Origin: Clostridia bacterium
GTDB taxonomy: Bacteria; Bacillota; Clostridia; Oscillospirales; QAMX01
DNA: 6,706 bases
Assembly (NCBI GenBank): GCA_017547975.1
Contig: JAFYNU010000550.1
Span: 1 to 6,706, forward strand
Reading direction: 5' to 3'
The position numbers were made by a program, and so were the translations under genes. A model generated the notes under the pieces. That model was not told where the DNA came from. It did not search any database and was given only the letters and a program-made list of their open reading frames with translations. Positions 1 through 5,438 of this stretch are shown here, in pieces. Numbering within the stretch: the first letter of the stretch is position 1; each line of letters starts with the position of its first letter.

Positions 1-326
1 GTGTGTGCGGTGTCAATGAGCTCCCGCAGATCCTCCAGAGAACCATATTCTTCGTCGATTTTGAAGTAGTCGTTCATCCGGTAGGGATTTTTGGGGTTGT
101 TGGTTTCCGACTTTTTCTGGCGAATGCTCCAGTTGGCCCGATCTTCCGAAGGATCCTCCTCGAAAATGGGACACAGGTAGATGATGCCAAACCCCAGCGC
201 CTTCAATTCGGGAAGGGTTCTGGTAATGGCAGAAATGGTACCCTCCGGCGAAAAGGTACGGGGGTTGATCTGGTAAATGGCGTTACGTGCCAACCAATCG
301 GGGGCGGTAATGGCCTGAAATTTCAT
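1..326 (-). CDS. GH13 alpha-amylase-family glycoside hydrolase, N-terminal part (cut by window edge)
   Basis: Reading the minus strand from the ATG at 326-324 gives 108 codons with no stop before the window edge. The protein begins MKFQAITAPDWLARNAIYQI and continues with NPRTFSPEGT, then LGFGIIYLCPI, then NPYRMNDYFKIDEEYGSLEDL. This order (strand 1 'xIYQI..RTFS', strand 2 'GxxxIYLxPI', then 'NPYRxxDYxxIDxEYG') is the typical start of the GH13 TIM barrel, just ahead of the first catalytic-site region, which lies outside the window. GH13 enzymes hydrolyse or transfer alpha-glucosidic bonds in starch, glycogen or maltodextrins. There is no signal peptide, so an intracellular enzyme acting on imported or stored glucans is inferred. 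The start is fixed by AGGAGG at 340-335, eight bases before the ATG. Exact specificity (amylase, maltogenic, phosphorylase-type) cannot be told from this fragment. Confidence 0.88.
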   Translation of the reverse strand, partial: MKFQAITAPDWLARNAIYQINPRTFSPEGTISAITRTLPELKALGFGIIYLCPIFEEDPSEDRANWSIRQKKSETNNPKNPYRMNDYFKIDEEYGSLEDLRELIDTAH

Positions 327-365
327 AGCTTGATCCTCCTTGGAAGGGTATGGGAAGTTTCCTTT

Positions 366-371
366 ATTATA
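366..371 (-). promoter_or_regulatory. -10 box of the GH13 gene
   Basis: The minus strand carries a perfect TATAAT, ending 39 bases before the GH13 start codon. Transcription would begin near position 359, giving a leader of roughly 33 bases that contains the AGGAGG. No convincing TTGACA is found 16-18 bases upstream; the best candidate (TAGCTT at 394-389) is poor. A weak or regulated promoter is therefore inferred. Confidence 0.6.
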
Positions 372-376
372 AAGCA

Positions 377-390
377 TTTTCCCGGGAAAA
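377..390. promoter_or_regulatory. 14-bp perfect palindrome, candidate operator of the GH13 promoter
   Basis: TTTTCCCGGGAAAA is a perfect 14-bp palindrome with a central CpG, located between the -10 box (366-371) and the expected -35 of the GH13 gene. AGC and GCT flank it almost symmetrically, offset by one base. A repressor bound here would block RNA polymerase. LacI-family sugar regulators often use palindromes with a central CG and often control GH13 genes, but that link is inference; no regulator of that type is in the window. CCCGGG is common in this DNA, so part of the match may be chance. Confidence 0.4.
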
Positions 391-424
391 GCTACGTTTT
401 TTATGGGGAATATGGGGCCAATTC

Positions 425-454
425 AAAACACCGGACTGGAGAGCCCGGTGTTTT
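425..454 (-). terminator. Intrinsic terminator downstream of the FemX/VanY-type operon
   Basis: AAAACACCGG (425-434) and CCGGTGTTTT (445-454) form a perfect 10-bp stem with a 10-base loop. On the minus strand it follows the carboxypeptidase stop by about 105 bases and ends in TTTT, so it probably ends the minus-strand operon before the GH13 promoter. The A and T runs are inside the stem and symmetric, so it could act in either direction; the T run after it is short (four), so efficiency may be moderate. Confidence 0.65.
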
Positions 455-462
455 GGAAAGTG

Positions 463-551
463 TCCCTGTGATTCTCTATGGGTGTGGAGGAATCGAAAAG
501 GAGTGAATTCAGAAAGGAACGTCAAGAAGAGAAGGTGCAGAGTCACAGGGA
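463..551. repeat. Long-spaced 13-bp inverted repeat in the 3' untranslated region
   Basis: TCCCTGTGATTCT (463-475) and AGAGTCACAGGGA (539-551) are inverted copies, complementary at 12 of 13 positions, separated by 63 bases. The single exception (472 with 542) would be a U-G wobble in a plus-strand RNA but an A-C mismatch in a minus-strand RNA. The enclosed DNA has no credible gene. The repeat lies between the carboxypeptidase stop and the terminator at 425-454, so it would fall in that operon's 3' untranslated region. Function unknown. Confidence 0.4.
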
Positions 552-560
552 AGAAGGATA

Positions 561-1358
561 TTAGCGATGGATATCGTTCAGGTATTCCTCCAGGCAGAGT
601 CCGCTTTGGTGCATCTCCCGGGCGGCATCCTTGCCCACGTAACGGTAGTGCCAGGGCTCGTAGGATTTGCCGGTAATCTCGGTTTTGCCCCGGGGGTATC
701 GCAGAATGAAACCGTATTGCCAGGCATTCTGGTGGAGCCAGATTTGGACCGGGGTATTCTCCTGGTCGGTTTCCAGGAGCTGGTAGGAGGTGTCCACAAT
801 GTCCACCGCAAGGCCGGTTTGATGCTCGCTGGTGCCGGGGAGGGCCACAAGCAGGGCGGCTTCCGCCTGGGCTTCCTTTTGGGAAAGACCCTGGGAAAGG
901 TACTTTTGATTTTGCGCGGAAAACAGATTCTCCTGGTCGGCGGTGGTGCGGTAGGAGGAACAGATCAGGGGGGAAAGGCCGCCTGCCCGCATATCGTCCA
1001 TCATCTCCTGCAGGTCGGGGTAGGCACGGCTGTCAATCGCATGACCATTGCGGAGCTTTGTCAATTCCACCCGAAATCCCTCCGGAAGGGTGTGCCATTT
1101 GTTCACCAGAATGAGATTCCATTGGGCCTTGTCGGAGGAGGTGGCGTGAAGAGTGGATTGGGGGTGTGCGGGAATCTCCCGGTCCTCGGCGGCAAAGGAG
1201 ATGGTGATCAAATTAGGATCCCTTGGTTGAACCATAAACAGGAGAAAAAGGAAAAGAAGCAATCCGAACGGAAGATAAACTTGCCGTAGAAGGCGAAGAA
1301 GAGAGTACCTTTTTCTTTTTTTCTTTCCCCTGGGAAGGGGACGGGCTTGCTCAACCAT
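561..1358 (-). CDS. Membrane-anchored VanY-type D,D-carboxypeptidase (peptidase family M15B)
   Basis: 265 residues. A basic N-terminus (RGKKKRKR, 10-17) is followed by one membrane segment (about 26-43), so the catalytic domain should sit outside the cell, tethered to the membrane. The domain carries the M15B motifs: SSYRT (134-138), SEHQTGLAVD with zinc ligands H179 and D186, and EPWHYRYVG with catalytic E234 and zinc ligand H237. Enzymes of this family remove the terminal D-alanine from peptidoglycan stem pentapeptides, limiting cross-linking; VanY does this in glycopeptide-resistant bacteria. The start is supported by AAGGAG at 1370-1365, six bases before the ATG. It begins 21 bases after the stop of the FemX-type gene, so the two are almost certainly one operon, ended by the hairpin at 425-454. 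All metal and catalytic residues are present, so it looks active. A role in ordinary wall maturation rather than resistance is equally possible. Confidence 0.92.
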   Translation of the reverse strand: MVEQARPLPRGKKKRKRYSLLRLLRQVYLPFGLLLFLFLLFMVQPRDPNLITISFAAEDREIPAHPQSTLHATSSDKAQWNLILVNKWHTLPEGFRVELTKLRNGHAIDSRAYPDLQEMMDDMRAGGLSPLICSSYRTTADQENLFSAQNQKYLSQGLSQKEAQAEAALLVALPGTSEHQTGLAVDIVDTSYQLLETDQENTPVQIWLHQNAWQYGFILRYPRGKTEITGKSYEPWHYRYVGKDAAREMHQSGLCLEEYLNDIHR

Positions 1359-1379
1359 GGAGGGCTCCTTTCGGTTGGG

Positions 1380-2387
1380 TTACAGGAATCGTTGAAGGGT
1401 TCGAATGAAGAAATACCACCAGGGGCGAAGGGGAAGATCCATCTGCCCCAGATAGGAGACGAAGCGGGTTCCAAACCCTTGCTTGAAATGATGGAGACCG
1501 TAGGCAGGGTTGAGAGGAGAGGGTAGCCCCTCAACCCCACGCAGGTCAAAGAGAGAGCAACCAAACCATCGTGCACGACGTATCATTTCCCATTGCAGAA
1601 GATGGTTTGGCATATCGGAACGCCCGGCATCAAAGGAACAGCCGAAGGCGTACCAAGCTTTGGTACCAAGGACGATCAGGATAGCCCCCGCCAGCACGTT
1701 TCCGTCTTTTTCGGCCAACAGAAGGCTGGCATTGGAACCCATGGAGGTGAGAAGATCGTCAAAGAAGGTGATGGGACGGGGATGAAATCCGTCCCGGGCG
1801 GCAGTTTCCCGCATCATGGCATGGAAAATGGGGAGATCCCGTTGATTCCCGTCCCGAATGATAAGTCCCCGGCGGCTGGCCAGGCGGATATTGTAGCGGG
1901 TTTTGGGGTGAAAGGAGGCAAGAAGCTTGTCCTCGTTTGTATCCAAAAGAGAGAGCTGATAAACGTGCCGGGGTTGATATGCGGAGTAATCGTCCCGAGG
2001 ATCAATACGAAAACCCAGAACCCGGATTTGACGGGGATAAATTGGATCATCCTCCGGGATGGGGGGATCCATTCGCAAAAGGTAACCGCCCTGCTGACGG
2101 CAGTAATCCCGGGCGGCAACGCAGATCTCTTTGAATTCCGAAAGATTTGAAAAAATCGGTCCCCGGGGAGCGTAAAAAATGCGGCAGGGGGTCATTCGGA
2201 CTCTGCGGGAAAGAAGCGACATGGAGGCATAAATTTCGCCGTTATTGTTTCGCAAAACCACGCAACTCCAATGGTAATCGGAGCGGCTTTTGCCGTAGGC
2301 GGCGGTATGCATGTAGTGTCCCCGGGGGTGAGAAGCCACGAAAAGATCCAGTTCCCGGGGGTTTTTCAGGGTAAGGTATTCGATCAT
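1380..2387 (-). CDS. FemXAB-family aminoacyl-tRNA-dependent peptidoglycan bridge transferase
   Basis: 335 residues from the ATG at 2387-2385. The family features seen are the conserved HPKTRYNIRLASRRG segment (160-174), a GNAT-like second half with LLLAEKDGNVLAGAILIVLG (222-241) and WYAFGCS (245-251), FDLRGVEG (280-287), and FKQGFG (301-306). Fem proteins transfer amino acids from aminoacyl-tRNA to the third-position side chain of lipid II, building the interpeptide bridge at the inner face of the membrane. There is no long coiled-coil arm as in FemA, and the length fits the shorter FemX type. The amino acid transferred cannot be predicted. The start is chosen because AAAGGAGG (2402-2395) stands seven bases before it; an in-frame ATG at 2423 would add 12 residues but lies upstream of the predicted -10 and lacks a ribosome binding site. 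It is the first gene of the operon with the VanY-type enzyme, and probably under the adjacent response regulator. Fem-like VanK accompanies VanY-type genes in some actinobacterial van clusters. Confidence 0.9.
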   Translation of the reverse strand: MIEYLTLKNPRELDLFVASHPRGHYMHTAAYGKSRSDYHWSCVVLRNNNGEIYASMSLLSRRVRMTPCRIFYAPRGPIFSNLSEFKEICVAARDYCRQQGGYLLRMDPPIPEDDPIYPRQIRVLGFRIDPRDDYSAYQPRHVYQLSLLDTNEDKLLASFHPKTRYNIRLASRRGLIIRDGNQRDLPIFHAMMRETAARDGFHPRPITFFDDLLTSMGSNASLLLAEKDGNVLAGAILIVLGTKAWYAFGCSFDAGRSDMPNHLLQWEMIRRARWFGCSLFDLRGVEGLPSPLNPAYGLHHFKQGFGTRFVSYLGQMDLPLRPWWYFFIRTLQRFL

Positions 2388-2408
2388 GAGGTTGCCTCCT
2401 TTGTCTAT

Positions 2409-2414
2409 ATTGTA
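2409..2414 (-). promoter_or_regulatory. -10 box of the FemX/VanY-type operon
   Basis: TACAAT on the minus strand, 21 bases before the ATG at 2387. Transcription would start near 2402, at the ribosome binding site AAAGGAGG, leaving a leader of only about 15 bases. There is no recognisable -35; its place is taken by the repeated TGATG site that ends 11 bases upstream, as in promoters activated by OmpR/PhoB-family regulators. Confidence 0.55.
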
Positions 2415-2425
2415 AGCGGGCAATC

Positions 2426-2441
2426 CATCAAAACGGCATCA
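2426..2441 (-). promoter_or_regulatory. Candidate response-regulator box facing the FemX/VanY-type operon
   Basis: On the minus strand this reads TGATGCCGTTTTGATG: two TGATG half-sites whose starts are 11 bases apart, ending exactly 11 bases before the TACAAT -10 box. A third, imperfect half-site, TGTTG followed by CCG, lies another 11 bases upstream (2452-2448), making a run of three in phase. OmpR/PhoB-type regulators bind tandem direct half-sites of 11-bp period overlapping the -35. The perfect inverted copy lies at 2504-2519. That the neighbouring regulator binds here is inferred from position and geometry. Confidence 0.62.
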
Positions 2442-2467
2442 GACCGGCAACACCTTGGCAAATTTTG

Positions 2468-2479
2468 AAAAAAATTTTT
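2468..2479. other. A-tract at the centre of the divergent control region
   Basis: Seven A followed by five T, within an AT-rich stretch (2460-2480). The dyad centre of the two 16-bp boxes is at about 2472.5, inside this tract. Such tracts bend or stiffen DNA and can act as UP elements for RNA polymerase; which of these applies is not shown by sequence. Confidence 0.35.
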
Positions 2480-2503
2480 ATGACGGGAAATTTGGTCGAA
2501 AAA

Positions 2504-2519
2504 TGATGCCGTTTTGATG
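2504..2519 (+). promoter_or_regulatory. Candidate response-regulator box facing the two-component operon
   Basis: TGATGCCGTTTTGATG, identical to the minus-strand copy at 2441-2426. The two TGATG units begin at 2504 and 2515, 11 bases apart, and the box ends exactly 11 bases before the TATACT -10 at 2531. It occupies the place of the -35. Upstream of it the next in-phase position (2493) is only a weak match, so this side appears to have two half-sites where the other has three. Positive autoregulation by the encoded response regulator is inferred. Confidence 0.62.
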
Positions 2520-2527
2520 ACACTTTA

Positions 2528-2536
2528 TGTTATACT
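2528..2536 (+). promoter_or_regulatory. Extended -10 promoter of the two-component operon
   Basis: TGTTATACT matches an extended -10 (TG, one base, TATACT at 2531-2536). No -35 hexamer is seen 16-18 bases upstream; the TGATG box lies there instead. Transcription would begin near 2543, inside the A/G-rich run that serves as ribosome binding site, giving a leader of about 15 bases. The extended TG could give some activator-independent transcription. Confidence 0.65.
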
Positions 2537-2556
2537 ATAGAAAAGGGGGGAAACGT

Positions 2557-3210
2557 GTGATTCATATTTTGATTGTTGAAGATGAAAAACCCATCAATAA
2601 CCTGATCCGCATGAGCCTGAAACGGGCGGGGTACACCTGTGATGCGGCCTACGACGGGCTGGAAGCCATGGAATTTCTGGAACAACACAGCTATGACCTG
2701 ATTCTATTGGACGTGATGCTTCCCCAAATGGATGGGTTTTCACTGATGGAATATATTCGCCCCATGGGGGTGCCCGTGATATTTATCACCGCCATGAATA
2801 ACGTCATGGATCGGGTAAAAGGCCTTCGCATGGGGGCTGAGGACTATATTGTAAAGCCATTTGAAATTTTGGAGCTGTTGGCCCGGGTGGACGTGGTGCT
2901 TCGCCGTTATAACAAGACCGAATCGCTTATGACGGTGGGGGACCTGGCCATCGACACGGTGGCCAGAACGGTGGAACGAAAGGGCGTTCTTTTGAAACTG
3001 ACACCAAAGGAGTACGATTTGCTGTTGCTCTTTGCCCGGAATCCCAACGTGGCCCTCTATCGGGAAACCATTTACGAACGGGTCTGGAATGAGGAATACC
3101 CCTTCGGCAGTAAAACGGTGGATTTGCACATCCAAAGGCTTCGCAAAAAGGTGGGCTGGGAAAAGAAACTGCGAGCGGTGAACAAGGTGGGCTATCGCCT
3201 GGAGGTGTGA
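2557..3210 (+). CDS. OmpR/PhoB-family response regulator
   Basis: 217 residues, starting with GTG. The receiver domain (1-115) has the acidic pair E8-D9, phospho-acceptor D52 in LILLDVMLPQMDG, T78 and K100 in DYIVKPFE: a complete active site. A winged-helix DNA-binding domain follows (about 122-217), with LTPKEYDLLLLFARNPN, the recognition-helix region TVDLHIQRLRKKVG, and the usual ending VNKVGYRLEV. The GTG at 2557 is chosen because a G-rich site (2545-2550) stands six bases before it and the receiver's first strand then begins at residue 2; the in-frame ATG at 2527 is upstream of the -10 and cannot be on the main transcript. The stop is directly followed by the kinase ATG, so the two form a pair. 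Likely targets are the two TGATG boxes between this gene and the FemX-type gene, giving autoactivation and control of cell-wall enzymes. The signal is unknown. Confidence 0.95.
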   Translation: MIHILIVEDEKPINNLIRMSLKRAGYTCDAAYDGLEAMEFLEQHSYDLILLDVMLPQMDGFSLMEYIRPMGVPVIFITAMNNVMDRVKGLRMGAEDYIVKPFEILELLARVDVVLRRYNKTESLMTVGDLAIDTVARTVERKGVLLKLTPKEYDLLLLFARNPNVALYRETIYERVWNEEYPFGSKTVDLHIQRLRKKVGWEKKLRAVNKVGYRLEV

Positions 3211-4608
3211 ATGAAATTTCGGACCAAAATACTGCTTGCCATGGTGTGGCTTTTGTCGGTGGCCCTGGGTGTGGGGGGTGCTTTTATGGTGGAGCATTCC
3301 TTTTCGGGGGCCATTGCCCGGGAAAAAAATGCCTGTCGGGAACACTACCGCATGATCGTTTCCGCCATGGAACTGCGCATTGCCACCGGATCGGGGGAAA
3401 ACAGTACCGAGACCTGGCAGGATACCATGGAGCGGTTGGAAACGGCGGTGGATACGGTAGCATGGCGGCTGACCCGGGACGGGGAAGTGGTTCTGCAAGC
3501 GGGAGAGACGTTTCCCGAATCCACACCGGAACCCGGGGAGAACCAGCAGATATTACAGGTGTTTCATACCCATGAGGGAAAAAAGACTGCTTATATCAGC
3601 CTTTCCGGCGGAATCCAGATGGGGGAAGAACGGATGGTGCTGACTCTGGTTACCGACGTGAGTGACGTATACCGGGAGCGGGAGAGTATGCTGGTTTCCT
3701 TTCAATGGGTATTCACCGCTACCCTGGCGGCGGGGGCTATTTTTAGCTTTTTCTTGGCCGCGGCACTGACCGGCCCCCTGAGAAAAATGTCGTCGGCGGC
3801 TCGAAAAATGGCGGAAGGCGACCTGGGCGTCCGGATCCGGACCCGCTCCAAGGACGAGGTAGGAGCCCTGGCCCGGGATTTCAACCACATGGCCGACCGG
3901 CTCCAAAGCAATATTCGGGCTATGGAGGAAACGGTGGAGGCCCAGGAACGCTTCATGGGTAGCTTTGCCCACGAACTCAAGACGCCTATGACCTCCATCA
4001 TTGGCTATGCCGATCTGCTCCGGGGGCAGGAAATGAATGCCCGGGATGCCCAGGAAGCGGCCAACTACATATTTACCGAAGGGAAGCGGCTGGAAAGCCT
4101 GTCCCTGAAGCTTCTGTCCCTGCATCTTGCCAAAAATGAAACCCCCGACCTGGAGTGGGTGGAGGTCAATCGATTGGTGGAGCGGACGGCGAAAAAGATG
4201 CGTCCCGTATTGATGCAAAGCGGCATCCGACTGGAATGCCGCACGACCCCCGGCAAGTGGCGCATGGATGCGGCGCTGATGGAATCGGTGCTGACCAATC
4301 TCCTGGACAATGCCCGCAAGGCCATGGAAAAGGAAGGCATGGTTGCCATGCTTCTGGATTATCCCGACGGGGATTGCCGCATCCGGGTCATCGACAACGG
4401 CCGGGGTATGCCGCCGGAGGTCATCAGCCATTTGACCGAGGCATTTTACCGGGTGGATAAGTCCCGCTCCCGGGCCCAGGGGGGCGCCGGATTGGGGCTA
4501 AGTTTGTGTAACGAGATCGTGGAGTATCACGGGGGTGAACTGCAATTTGAAAGCATTGAGGGGAAGGGAACCTGCGTCAGCGTGATTTTGAAGGAGGGGG
4601 CTGTATGA
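3211..4608 (+). CDS. HAMP-domain sensor histidine kinase
   Basis: 465 residues. Order of parts: membrane segment 1 (about 7-27), an extracytoplasmic sensor region of about 135 residues (28-162), membrane segment 2 (about 163-186), HAMP (about 187-240, including GPLRKMSSAARKMAEGDL), dimerisation/phosphoacceptor helix with H254 in FAHELKTPMTSIIGYADLL, then the ATP-binding domain with N box LTNLLDNA (N363, N367), DNGRG (395-399), FYRVDKSRSR and GGAGLGLS (424-431). All catalytic motifs are intact. It autophosphorylates H254 and should pass the phosphate to D52 of the preceding regulator. The sensor region has no motif that I recognise, so the ligand is unknown; a cell-envelope signal is inferred from the neighbouring wall enzymes. 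GGAGG at 3201-3205 lies within the end of the regulator gene, five bases before this ATG, and the end overlaps the next gene by four bases (ATGA), indicating coupled translation. Confidence 0.95.
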   Translation: MKFRTKILLAMVWLLSVALGVGGAFMVEHSFSGAIAREKNACREHYRMIVSAMELRIATGSGENSTETWQDTMERLETAVDTVAWRLTRDGEVVLQAGETFPESTPEPGENQQILQVFHTHEGKKTAYISLSGGIQMGEERMVLTLVTDVSDVYRERESMLVSFQWVFTATLAAGAIFSFFLAAALTGPLRKMSSAARKMAEGDLGVRIRTRSKDEVGALARDFNHMADRLQSNIRAMEETVEAQERFMGSFAHELKTPMTSIIGYADLLRGQEMNARDAQEAANYIFTEGKRLESLSLKLLSLHLAKNETPDLEWVEVNRLVERTAKKMRPVLMQSGIRLECRTTPGKWRMDAALMESVLTNLLDNARKAMEKEGMVAMLLDYPDGDCRIRVIDNGRGMPPEVISHLTEAFYRVDKSRSRAQGGAGLGLSLCNEIVEYHGGELQFESIEGKGTCVSVILKEGAV

Positions 4609-5366
4609 AGAAACTGATACCTGTGTGCCTGCTCCTTCTGGCACTGGCGGTGGGTTTGCTTTTGCCGAGGGGATATATGCTGATTTTGGATGAGACCCTG
4701 GCGGACCCGGAAGCCATTGCCACCGGTGAATCGGTACTGTTGGGCAATATGAAACATACAGGGCGGGTGGAAAAACTTCTGGAAAGCCAGACTGTGGCCC
4801 GACGGCTGATGGAATTTCGGGATGGTGTGGTGGTTATGCCAACCGATACGCTGGATTACGAGGAGAAGGTGGAAGTAGTCTCCGGGGAGGAAGCCGTGAG
4901 AATCGCCATGGCCCTGCTGAACGATCTTGTGGAGGAACCCTTAAATCCCCATGAAACCATTGTGATGAACCAGCGGGCGCTTTTGAGTGACGGCGTGGAC
5001 GTTCGGGTGTGGCAGGTGGAGATTCATTTCAACGGAAGCTGGATCGCCAAAATGATCATTGACGTGGGCAACGAGGCGGTGTTGCAGCTGGATATCCGTA
5101 ACGGAGAAGGGATGGCTCTGTGGAGATTTTTCCGGAAGAAGGGGTTTGGTGCCGATAAATCCGAATGGGTGGAACAGGTTTCCCAACGCATCGGGGAATG
5201 CCTTTCGGACTACATGGGAACCGGCTCCTTGGGAAGTGTGGAAGTGATACCCAGCCGAAAGACGGCGGTGGTGACCTTCGAAGGAACTCCGCCCACCGCG
5301 GTGGAAGTGCCCTTTTGGATGGAACTTTACCGGGGTATCTATTTCAACGTGGGAAGTAAATCGTGA
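4605..5366 (+). CDS. Membrane-anchored extracytoplasmic protein of the two-component operon, PepSY-like middle region
   Basis: 253 residues, family not recognised with certainty. An N-terminal hydrophobic segment (4-20) after two lysines looks like an uncleaved anchor or a signal peptide; C8 is not in a convincing lipobox. Residues 92-166 have the pattern of a PepSY-type domain: VSGEEAVRIAMALL (helix), then RVWQVEIHFNGSWIAKMIID and VGNEAVLQLDIRNG (strands). PepSY domains usually sit outside the membrane and are linked to inhibition of proteases or to sensing; this assignment is tentative. A second alpha/beta stretch (185-250) is unassigned. Translation is coupled to the kinase through an ATGA overlap, with AAGGAGGGGG at 4591-4600 as ribosome binding site. 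Co-transcription with kinase and regulator suggests an accessory that tunes signalling or is a target outside the membrane, as YycH/YycI do for WalK, though no similarity to those is seen. No terminator hairpin follows, so some read-through into the XRE gene is possible. Confidence 0.8.
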   Translation: MKKLIPVCLLLLALAVGLLLPRGYMLILDETLADPEAIATGESVLLGNMKHTGRVEKLLESQTVARRLMEFRDGVVVMPTDTLDYEEKVEVVSGEEAVRIAMALLNDLVEEPLNPHETIVMNQRALLSDGVDVRVWQVEIHFNGSWIAKMIIDVGNEAVLQLDIRNGEGMALWRFFRKKGFGADKSEWVEQVSQRIGECLSDYMGTGSLGSVEVIPSRKTAVVTFEGTPPTAVEVPFWMELYRGIYFNVGSKS

Positions 5367-5428
5367 ATTCTCGTTCCGGTTGAAAATTTCACAACAAAAT
5401 GGGTATGGCCTGCCGGGGAAAACTGGGT

Positions 5429-5434
5429 TATACT
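5429..5434 (+). promoter_or_regulatory. -10 box of the XRE-TPR regulator gene
   Basis: TATACT, 43 bases before the ATG at 5478, preceded at 17 bases by TGGCCT (5406-5411), which matches TTGACA at only three positions. Transcription would start near 5441, at the left edge of the palindrome at 5439-5456. The rest of the 5367-5477 spacer holds an imperfect palindrome (5379-5395) without a T run and no other clear signal. Confidence 0.5.
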
Positions 5435-5438
5435 TGTG

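Noticed and set aside
1..506. Plus-strand open frames in 1-676, including one reading through the spacer
   Set aside because: They run antisense to the GH13 gene or through the terminator, and their products have no domain or ribosome binding site.
567..1289. Long plus-strand open frame (240 codons) opposite the carboxypeptidase gene
   Set aside because: It lacks a ribosome binding site, its product has no recognisable motif, and the opposite strand holds a complete VanY-type active site.
561..2387. A vancomycin-resistance cluster
   Set aside because: VanY- and VanK-like genes and a two-component pair are present, but no D-Ala-D-Lac ligase, dehydrogenase or VanX gene is in the window, so only a resemblance can be stated.
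2388..2423. ATG at 2423 as the start of the FemX-type gene
   Set aside because: It lies upstream of the TACAAT box and has no ribosome site; AAAGGAGG fits the ATG at 2387.
2527..2556. ATG at 2527 as the start of the response regulator
   Set aside because: It overlaps the extended -10 box and so precedes the expected transcript start; the GTG at 2557 has a properly spaced G-rich site and gives the standard receiver N-terminus.
2740..3498. Minus-strand open frame across the regulator and kinase genes
   Set aside because: It spans the junction of two well-supported genes, has no ribosome binding site and no recognisable domain.
3553..4431. Long minus-strand open frame (292 codons) opposite the kinase gene
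   Set aside because: It is a mirror of the kinase codons, rich in His, Gly and Pro with no domain; the kinase frame has every catalytic motif.
5379..5395. GTTGAAAATTTCACAAC as a terminator after the accessory gene
   Set aside because: The dyad is imperfect, AT-rich and has no T run after it.
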